Shown here in pieces: positions 1 to 5,705 of a stretch of 10,395 bases of DNA; position 1 is the stretch's first letter, and the number at the start of each line of letters is the position of its first letter. Both the position numbers and the translations under genes were made by a program. The notes below the pieces were generated by a model. It had not been told where the DNA came from, did not search any database, and saw nothing but the letters and a program-made list of their open reading frames with translations. The DNA comes from CAYMRB01 sp964392615 (lineage in GTDB: Bacteria; Planctomycetota; UBA8108), in NCBI GenBank assembly GCA_964392615.1, contig CAYMRB010000362.1, positions 1 to 10,395 of the forward strand. The letters are read 5' to 3'.

Positions 1-39
1 CGCCCTGGAGAGCTCTCAGCCGCGTCGAACGCCTTTCCT

Positions 40-64
40 GGACGGGCTCCTAGCAGCCCCGTCC
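40..64. terminator. weak hairpin downstream of the vapC remnant
   Basis: A 7-bp perfect stem (ggacggg at 40-46, cccgtcc at 58-64) can add two more pairs (CT/AG) across a one-base bulge, leaving a short loop. It lies about 60 nt beyond the stop codon of the VapC-like remnant, which is read on the minus strand. No T-run follows on either strand, so a terminator role is only a guess. Nothing else is recognisable in 1-121. Confidence 0.22.
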
Positions 65-121
65 GTTGGCCTCGAGCTTCGCCTTCGTGACCCGCTCGCG
101 GCGATTGTCTCGTCGCTCGGG

Positions 122-438
122 CTACTCCGTCCAATCCTCCACGCGCAATCCCTCGACGCGCTCGAACTCGCGCGTGTTGCGCGTGACCAACGTGCCATCG
201 CGTGCGAGCACGGTCGCGGCGTTGACGAGGTCGTTCGGGCCGATCGGCATGCCTTGCTCCTCCAGCTCCGCTCGGATATGCGCGCATAGACGATCGCTGC
301 GTGCGCGTCGAACGCGACGATCTCGAACGGGGCAAGGAACGCCTCGACCGCGTCGAGCACGTCCTCTCGACGGCGGCTCTTCCAGGCTCCGAGCAGAAGC
401 TCTCCCCGGACCATCGACGGGATCCAGATGGCCGCGGG
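122..438 (-). pseudogene. VapC-family PIN-domain toxin remnant, N-truncated and frameshifted
   Basis: VapC proteins are small PIN-domain ribonucleases that act as the toxin of type II toxin-antitoxin pairs. The first segment reads SMVRGELLLGAWKSRR and EAFLAPFEIVAFDAHAA, then YARI. The next reading frame continues RAELEEQGMPIGPNDLVNAA, then TLVTRNTREFERVEGLRVED and a TAG at 122-124. The two segments join as YARI-RAELE, exactly as in the family, if one AT of the ATAT at 276-279 is removed, so a 2-nt duplication has broken the frame. The E of RGEL and the D of PND, both expected active-site acids, are present. The N-terminal beta strand with the first catalytic Asp (family LLDTN) is absent, because the frame is blocked by a stop at 439-441. 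No VapB-like antitoxin is visible. The family call is firm; the inactivity is inferred from the two lesions. Confidence 0.8.
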
Positions 439-443
439 CTACC

Positions 444-1202
444 GAGACCTTCGAGAGCTACGCCGAAGGGCACTGCTGGCTCGGCCTCGTCGCGCTCGAG
501 CGACACGACCTCGAGTAGGCAGCCGAGCACTTTCGGCGCACGGTCGAGATCGGTCGGCGTCTCTTTCCGAAGCGACTGGCGAAGAAGCACTATTGGCGCG
601 AGCTCGACACGCGGTCGTACATCCGCGGGCTCGCCAATCTCGGGCTCGTGCTGAACCGCACGGGCGAGTTCGACGAAGCGCTCGCGGTCGCCGATCGACT
701 CGATGCGGAGTGCGGCGACATCGCGCGCGCCGAAACGCTGCGGGCGGCTGTCTACCTCAACACCGGCCGCTACGCCGACGCGGCCGAGACCGCCAGGGGG
801 CAGGTCGGGGCGCACCCTTGCGAGGGCTTCATCGTCGCGCTCGCTCTCGTCGAGATCGGTGACCCCGACGACCGCGAGGAGGCCATGACGTCGTTCCTGC
901 TCGCCGCCCTCCATCACCCGCGAGCCGCGCGCATGCTGTGCGGCATCGACATGCCGGCGCCCGCGTCTGCCGAGCAGGGCAGAGATCACCTCGCCGGCAT
1001 CGACCTCGAGGACAACCTCGAGGCGTTTCTCGACGGCGACGACCGCGACGCGCTGCGCCTGTTCGGTCGCGCGCTGGGCCTACCGTCCGTGACCGCGCTG
1101 CTCGACCTCGCGGCGGTCGGCTGCTCGCTTTCGCCTGCCCAGCTCTCGAGCGCGAGGCTGGCAGAAAAGAAGGAACCGCTAATGACCGCTAATGAACGCT
1201 GA
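444..1202 (+). pseudogene. TPR (ST7-like) protein remnant with in-frame TAG
   Basis: A single frame reads FESYAEGHCWLGLVALERHD, then a TAG at 516-518, then AAEHFRRTVEIGRRLFPKRL, KKHYWRELDTRSYIRGLANL and GEFDEALAVADRL. It runs on through helical repeats (NTGRYADAAETARGQVGAHP) to a TGA at 1200-1202. The pattern of a tRxYiRa-type segment followed by TPR helices and an acidic C-terminal part resembles the ST7/SEC-C-like TPR proteins of planctomycetes, probably protein-interaction scaffolds in the cytoplasm. That is recognition from memory, and no specific function is claimed. The longest stop-free stretch after the TAG with a usable start opens at a GTG at 648, but that lies inside the conserved repeat, so it is unlikely to be the true start. 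The 5' end is missing where the sequence meets the vapC remnant. The last codons (LMTANER) come from the repeat array at 1171-1207. It could still be expressed from an internal start. Confidence 0.6.
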
Positions 1203-1207
1203 TCGGA
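1171..1207 (+). repeat. left 37-nt array, 10-nt period, inverted partner of 1322-1358
   Basis: Three consecutive 10-nt units end in CGCT at 1180, 1190 and 1200. Their approximate consensus is AATGA(A/C)CGCT, and the array closes with GATCGGA. It is the reverse complement of 1322-1358 at 33 of 37 positions. It overlaps the end of the TPR remnant and supplies that frame's stop codon. Confidence 0.85.
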
Positions 1208-1321
1208 TTCAGGAAGCACAGGGCTGCGAAGAGCGCGCCCCCCGCGCCTCGAGGCATCCTCCCGCTCTTCCCCCGATCGGGAAGCCCGACGGCCGGTGGC
1301 GCGTGACCGTCGAGTTGACTC

Positions 1322-1358
1322 TCCGATTAGCGTTTATCAGCGTTCATTAGCGGTTCCT
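1322..1358 (-). repeat. right 37-nt array, inverted partner of 1171-1207
   Basis: Read on the minus strand it begins AGGAACCGCT, continues with 10-nt units ending in CGCT, and closes with AATCGGA. It has the same length and the same ends as the left array, with four differences, two of them in the third unit. The differences look like swaps between unit types as well as point changes, which suggests unit turnover. Confidence 0.85.
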
Positions 1359-1542
1359 CTCCTTCCGGAGGCCGAACGCCGATTCGTCGGCAACAACCCC
1401 GGTCACCTCGTATCGCGCCCCCGCCGCTCGCCCCTCGATTTCGCGACCCTGCCGCCGCCAGGAGCCTGACGGCGTGACGGTTGATCGGGTGCGCGCAGAA
1501 CGCCCAGGCGAGGCGGGGAGATTCCTGAGGCTCGCTCGCGCG
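1359..1542. other. gene-free stretch between repeat element and secreted-protein gene
   Basis: Together with the element interior, the 340 nt from 1203 to 1542 have no credible gene on either strand. This right part is GC-rich and lies downstream of the minus-strand gene ending at 1543. I looked for a terminator hairpin and saw none that is convincing. The short reading frames crossing it are shadows of the dockerin-like gene. Confidence 0.5.
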
Positions 1543-2373
1543 TTAGAGGCAGTCCGGCCGCTCGCCGCTGCAGTCGAGCTCGTCCGCGGTCGGATCGAGC
1601 CCGGGCTCGTCGAACGGCGGCGGCGGCGGATCGCCGCCGAGGAACAGATAGAGCAGCAGCGACACCGCGTCAGAGACGTTGACCTGCGCGTCGTCGTCGA
1701 CATCGGCGACATCCGGACACGTGATCGCTTCGGCCGCGGCGCCCTCATCGCCGCCGAATAGGTAGCGCAGAATCGTCACGGCGTCGGAGAGATCGTGGTC
1801 GCCGTTTTGGTCGACGTCGCCGCGCACGAACGGCGCGGAGGTGACGCGACCGTCGACGAGGTCGGGGATGACACGTTCCCACGATGCGTCGATGAGAACC
1901 GTCTCGGCAGGTGGTGTCGGCGCGATCGCGTACTCCGGCAGGAGGACGACATCGGTATCCAAAAACTCGCCGACGACCTCGAACACGAGGACGGCCAGCG
2001 GCTGACACGAGCGCGGAGACATCGCCGCGGCACATGCGAAGTCGCAAGTCCGGTGGTAGACGAACCCGACCGAGTCGTCGTCAGCCTCCCTCGTCAACGT
2101 GAGGCCACCAGGAACCTCAGAGTGTCGATCGGCAGATACGAGCCTGAGGTGCTGAGGATTCCAGCGAAACCAGGCCAGGAACTCCGCGTGCCAGGGCTCG
2201 GAGTCCAGCCCCTCCGCGACGACGACGAGGCGAACTTCCTGCGCCGACGTTGCCGTGTCGAGGATGCGCAGCGACACGGAGTTCTGACCCGACGCGGGGC
2301 CTGCGACTCCGATCGCGAGGACTGTGGCCAGGACAGTCGGAATCAGGGGCAAGTCGAGGGCGATGGGCCGCAT
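1543..2373 (-). CDS. secreted protein with cohesin-like domain and dockerin-like C-terminus
   Basis: The product has 276 residues. An ATG at 2373 is preceded by GGAG (2382-2385) with 8-nt spacing, and it opens a signal peptide (MRPIALDLPLIPTVLATVLA, then IGVAGPASG), with likely cleavage near residue 29. The frame also has an ATG at 2430, but that would put 19 basic residues before the signal. Residues 32-180 look like a beta sandwich of cohesin type: hydrophobic strands, FLAWFRWNPQHLRLVSA in the place of the family's F-x-L-x-Y-x-P-x-x-L strand, and LAVLVFEVVG near 126-135. This is inference. Residues 185-206 and 223-244 are two dockerin-type calcium loops with D186/D188/N190/D194/D197 and D224/D226/D228/N232/D235, each followed by SDAV and a hydrophobic helix. 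A proline-rich linker and a Cys-containing tail (C268, C275) follow. It probably acts outside the cytoplasm in protein-protein contacts; the partner is unknown. It is codirectional with nuo but lies 199 nt beyond nuoN and is likely transcribed separately. Confidence 0.82.
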   Translation of the reverse strand: MRPIALDLPLIPTVLATVLAIGVAGPASGQNSVSLRILDTATSAQEVRLVVVAEGLDSEPWHAEFLAWFRWNPQHLRLVSADRHSEVPGGLTLTREADDDSVGFVYHRTCDFACAAAMSPRSCQPLAVLVFEVVGEFLDTDVVLLPEYAIAPTPPAETVLIDASWERVIPDLVDGRVTSAPFVRGDVDQNGDHDLSDAVTILRYLFGGDEGAAAEAITCPDVADVDDDAQVNVSDAVSLLLYLFLGGDPPPPPFDEPGLDPTADELDCSGERPDCL

Positions 2374-2493
2374 GGCGAGTACTCCAGGCTCGTGAGGCGA
2401 TCGGCGGGCGTGACGACATCCCTTCCGCAAGCGGAGGCACCGGGGAACGGCAGCGCCGGGCCGCCGTCGACGAGGAACGCGCTATGGCTCACC

Positions 2494-2531
2494 GAGTTCG
2501 CGTCGCACGAGAGCGACAGCGACGCGAGCTC
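2494..2531 (-). terminator. strong hairpin after nuoN, candidate operon terminator
   Basis: On the minus strand GAGCTCGCGTCGC (2531-2519) and GCGACGCGAACTC (2506-2494) pair at 12 of 13 positions around a 12-nt loop. The hairpin starts 42 nt after the nuoN stop codon and ends 120 nt before the start codon of the next gene. No U-run follows, so it is not a classical intrinsic terminator. It could end transcription with a factor, protect the 3' end of the nuo mRNA, or be chance in GC-rich DNA. Confidence 0.4.
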
Positions 2532-2572
2532 GCAAAGAAGAAGAGAGAGCCTGCTTGTGGGAGGGATCGCCC

Positions 2573-4126
2573 CTACGGAGCGATCAGCGCCTTCGCCGAC
2601 TGCGCGCTCCACTCGAGTGCGGTGTCCGGGAAGAGGCCGAGCACGACGATCGCGATCGCTGCGGCGGCGATCACGACGCCGCTGGCGAGCTGCAACCTCG
2701 AGGCATTCGGCGCGAGCCCCGCGCCCTCCTCCGCCGGTCGCATGTAGAAGTTCACGACCAGGCGCAGGTAGAACACCATCGACACGATCGACGTCAGGAT
2801 GCCGACGAGGGCGAGCTGCCAATAGCCGGCCGTGACAGCCTCGCGGAAGAGGTACAGCTTGGCCCAGAACCCCCCGGTCGGCGGGATGCCGGCGAACGAG
2901 ATCATGATGACGAGGAGCAGGAACGCGACCACGGGCCGCTCGCTGCCGAGCCCGCGGTAGTCCTCGAAGAGCTCGCGGTCACGTCCGTCTCGGTCGACGT
3001 AGCCGAGCAGCGTGAATGCGCCGATCGTCGCGAGCGAGTAGGGCAGGAGATAGAACACGATCGCGGCATGTGAGCTGCCCGCCTCCGGCGCGATCGCCGT
3101 GACGACGCCGATCAGCAGATAGCCCGTGTGCCCGATCGCCGAGTACGCGAGCATGCGCTTGACGCTCGACTGCACGACCGCGACGACGTTGCCGAAGATC
3201 ATCGTCGCCGCCGCGAGGAGCACGAGGATCGGCTCGATCGTATCGCGAATCTCCGCCAGGCCGCCGCTGAACGGGACGAGAATTCGCAGAAGCACCGCAA
3301 AGCCGGCGACCTTCACCGTCGCCGCCATGAAACCCGTCGTCACGGCGGGCGCGCCCTCGTAGGCATCCGGAACCCACGAGTGGAACGGGAACGCGCCGAT
3401 CTTGAACCCGAAGCCGACGAGCGTCAGGCCGAGCCCGGCGATCAGCAAGCTCGTGTCGGCGTTGCCGCTACGCACCGTGTCGACGAGCAGGCCGAACTCG
3501 ATCTGTCGCGTCGCGCCGAACAGGAACACGAAGCCGAGCAGCAGGAAGCCCGTCGAGAAGCCGCCGAGCACGAAGTACTTCAAGCCGCCCTCGACGCTGC
3601 GACGCTCGTCGCGCAGGAAGGCCGTGAGGACGTACACCGCCATCGACATCGTCTCGAGGCTGAGGAATGCCATCACGAGGTTGTTCGACTGCGCAAAGAG
3701 CGTCATCGCGCCGGCGGACCAGAGCACGAGGCAATGGAACTCGCCGTGATCGGCACCGTGGCGGCGCAGGTAGTCGACGGCCGCGAGAAGCGACAGGAAC
3801 GCGCCGACGATGATCAGCAGGCTGACGGCGTCGCTGAACGCGTCCACGCGCACCGCGCCCTGGAAGAACATCGCCGCTGCGTCTGCCGACAGCGTCGTCT
3901 GCAGCGATCCGAAAGCGAACACGCCGGCGGCCGCCGCGCCGAGAAGCGCGAGGAAGTGGACGCCGAAGCTCTCCTTCTTGCCCTCGAGGAGGCTGCGTCG
4001 GAACGCGTCGATCAGCAGCACCAACGCGCCGGTGCCGAAGAGGATCAGCGCCGGCAGGATCGCCTCGAGGTCGGCTCCCGTGACGAGCGGGGCGGGCTGG
4101 GCTTGGGCGAGAAGGCTCGCGAACAT
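2573..4126 (-). CDS. nuoN: NADH-quinone oxidoreductase subunit N
   Basis: This is an antiporter-like proton-pumping subunit in the proximal membrane arm of complex I, next to NuoK. At 517 residues it is slightly longer than the E. coli protein (about 485), with the extra length mostly at the N-terminus. The core proton-path residues are in place: E158 in LSLETMSMAVY, K242 in GFGFKIGAFPFHSWVPDAYE, K272 in MAATVKVAGFA and K423 in GGFWAKLYLF. These correspond to E. coli E133, K217, K247 and K395. The family signature PFHSWVPDAYEGAP (247-260) is intact. About 14 membrane helices are expected. The ATG at 4126 is backed by GGAAGA at 4134-4139 with 7-nt spacing. It starts 32 nt after nuoM ends and is the last gene of the operon. 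Its stop is TAG. No lesion is seen. Confidence 0.97.
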   Translation of the reverse strand: MFASLLAQAQPAPLVTGADLEAILPALILFGTGALVLLIDAFRRSLLEGKKESFGVHFLALLGAAAAGVFAFGSLQTTLSADAAAMFFQGAVRVDAFSDAVSLLIIVGAFLSLLAAVDYLRRHGADHGEFHCLVLWSAGAMTLFAQSNNLVMAFLSLETMSMAVYVLTAFLRDERRSVEGGLKYFVLGGFSTGFLLLGFVFLFGATRQIEFGLLVDTVRSGNADTSLLIAGLGLTLVGFGFKIGAFPFHSWVPDAYEGAPAVTTGFMAATVKVAGFAVLLRILVPFSGGLAEIRDTIEPILVLLAAATMIFGNVVAVVQSSVKRMLAYSAIGHTGYLLIGVVTAIAPEAGSSHAAIVFYLLPYSLATIGAFTLLGYVDRDGRDRELFEDYRGLGSERPVVAFLLLVIMISFAGIPPTGGFWAKLYLFREAVTAGYWQLALVGILTSIVSMVFYLRLVVNFYMRPAEEGAGLAPNASRLQLASGVVIAAAAIAIVVLGLFPDTALEWSAQSAKALIAP

Positions 4127-4158
4127 CGTAGGTTCTTCCGTTTCCGGTTAGTTCCGGC

Positions 4159-5667
4159 TCAGCGGCCGCTTCCGGCGACCAGATCCATCCACGATTGGAC
4201 GCTCGGCCCGATCGCCTCGGTGAACCAGGGACTGAAGAGGCCGATCAGGACCATCAACGCGATCAGTGGCGCGAAGAAGCCGAGCTCGCGACCGTTGAGA
4301 TCCGTCATGCTGTCGTTCGCCTTGTTCTCGGACTTGCCGAGGAAGACGCGGCGGTACAGGACGAGCATGTAGATCGCGCCCAGGATCACGCCACTGCCGG
4401 CGAACCCGGCCCACGCGACGTGCTGCTTGTACGCTCCCTGCAGGATCAGGAACTCGCCGACGAACCCGTTGAGGAACGGCAGGCCGATGGACGACAGCGT
4501 CGTGATCATGAACACCGTCGCCAGAAGCGGCACGCGCGTCGCGATACCGCCGTAGTCCTCGATCTTGCGCGTGTGCCGGCGCTCGTAGATCGCGCCGACG
4601 AGAAGGAACAGCGCGCCGGTCGAGATGCCGTGGTTGATCATCTGCAGCACGCCGCCGGTGACGCCGACCGCATCGCGCGTCCACAGCGAGAAGATGCCGA
4701 GCATCACGAAGCCCATGTGCGAGACACTCGAGTACGCGATGAGCCGCTTGATGTCGTCCTGCACGAAGCACATCAGCGCGCCGAAGATGATGCTGATGAC
4801 CGCGAGGACCGAGATGAACGGAGCCAACTCCGCGGCCGCTTCCGGGAAGAACGGCATCGCGAGCCGGATGAAGCCGTAGGCGCCCATCTTCAGCAGCACG
4901 CCGGCCAGGATCACGCTGCCAGCGGTCGGCGCTTCGGTGTGCGCATCCGGGAGCCATGTGTGGAACGGGAACAGCGGCACCTTGATCGCGAAGCTGAGGC
5001 CGAACGCGAGGAAGCACCAGAACTGCTCCGTCGCGCTGAGCGGATGCGCGCGCAGCGCCGTGTACAGCTCGCGGATGTCCATCGTCGCGGCTCCGGCCGC
5101 GTCGAGGTGGAACCACACGTACAGGATGGCCAGCAGCATCAGGAGGCTTCCGACCATCGTGTAGATGAACAGCTTGACCGCCGCCATCACCCGGTCGCCG
5201 CTTCCCCACACGCCGACCATGAGGTAGATCGGCAGCAGCATGACTTCCCAGAACACGTAGAACAGCACGAGGTCGAGCGAGACCAGCACGCCGAGCATGC
5301 CGGTCTCGAGCACGAGCGTCGCGATGTGGAAGCCCCGCACGCCCTTCGAGATCGACGTCCACGAGCACAGGATCGCGATCGGCGTCAGCAGTGCCGTCAG
5401 CACGACGAGGAACAGGCTGATCCCGTCGATGCCGACCTTGAACGCGACGCCGAGCGAGGGCACCCACGAGTGCTCCTCGACCATCTGGAATTCGCCGCTC
5501 GCGCGATCGAACCCTATCAGGAGGGCGATCGCGAGGCCGAACGTCACGAGCGAGCCGAACAGAGCGACCGCGCGCAGCGATCGATCGGCGGCGCCACCCT
5601 TCCCCGTCGGCAGGAGGAGCAGGACCAGGGCGGTGATCGCGGGCAGGAAGACTGTGAGGGTGATCAT
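4159..5667 (-). CDS. nuoM: NADH-quinone oxidoreductase subunit M
   Basis: This is the middle antiporter-like subunit of the complex I membrane arm; it carries one proton channel between NuoL and NuoN. Its 502 residues match the usual length. Key residues are E141 in FYVFWEVMLLPIYLM, K229 in FAIKVPLFPFHTWLPDAHTE, K260 in LAGVLLKMGAYGF and E405 in GFVGEFLIL, equivalent to E. coli E144, K234, K265 and E407. The HTWLPDAHTEAP signature (236-247) is complete. About 14 membrane helices are expected. The ATG at 5667 begins MITLTVFLPAITALVLLLLP, the expected first helix. The ribosome binding site is weak, and the 38-nt gap after nuoL, the largest in the operon here, holds a direct repeat. Two nearby ATGs at 5672 and 5686 are out of frame. 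Confidence 0.97.
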   Translation of the reverse strand: MITLTVFLPAITALVLLLLPTGKGGAADRSLRAVALFGSLVTFGLAIALLIGFDRASGEFQMVEEHSWVPSLGVAFKVGIDGISLFLVVLTALLTPIAILCSWTSISKGVRGFHIATLVLETGMLGVLVSLDLVLFYVFWEVMLLPIYLMVGVWGSGDRVMAAVKLFIYTMVGSLLMLLAILYVWFHLDAAGAATMDIRELYTALRAHPLSATEQFWCFLAFGLSFAIKVPLFPFHTWLPDAHTEAPTAGSVILAGVLLKMGAYGFIRLAMPFFPEAAAELAPFISVLAVISIIFGALMCFVQDDIKRLIAYSSVSHMGFVMLGIFSLWTRDAVGVTGGVLQMINHGISTGALFLLVGAIYERRHTRKIEDYGGIATRVPLLATVFMITTLSSIGLPFLNGFVGEFLILQGAYKQHVAWAGFAGSGVILGAIYMLVLYRRVFLGKSENKANDSMTDLNGRELGFFAPLIALMVLIGLFSPWFTEAIGPSVQSWMDLVAGSGR

Positions 5668-5668
5668 T

Positions 5669-5692
5669 TCATTCGAGAGCGGTCATTCGAGA
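5669..5692 (-). repeat. 10-nt direct repeat in the nuoL-nuoM gap
   Basis: TCTCGAATGA occurs twice on the minus strand (5692-5683 and 5678-5669), 14 nt apart start to start, directly before the nuoM start codon. Each copy contains an out-of-frame ATG followed by A. It may be a small tandem duplication that widened the gap. No regulatory role can be shown. Confidence 0.6.
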
Positions 5693-5705
5693 ATCACCGC
5701 GCCGT

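Larger units (their letters stand above)
1171..1358. repeat. 188-nt element bounded by inverted periodic arrays
   Basis: Two 37-nt arrays in opposite orientation enclose 114 nt (1208-1321). The spacer has its own dyads: GAAGAGCG at 1228-1235 with CGCTCTTC at 1263-1270, CTTCCC at 1267-1272 with GGGAAG at 1279-1284, and the palindrome CCCGATCGGG at 1272-1281. No open reading frame of note lies inside and no target duplication is evident at the edges. The design recalls REPIN-like or MITE-like non-autonomous elements (two inverted short repeats around a structured core). Assignment to any named family is not possible from one copy. Confidence 0.6.

Noticed and set aside
648..1202. Intact 184-residue gene starting at GTG 648
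   Set aside because: Recognisable protein sequence in the same frame extends upstream of this codon to about 444, so the GTG is internal and the locus is better described as a remnant.
1171..1207. Short periodic array as a CRISPR
   Set aside because: Units are 10 nt with no spacers between them, and there are no cas genes nearby.
2565..2585. GATCGC/GCGATC inverted repeat overlapping the nuoN stop codon
   Set aside because: It has only a 6-bp stem with a 9-nt loop, partly constrained by coding sequence; such dyads are expected by chance here, and the hairpin at 2494-2531 is much stronger.
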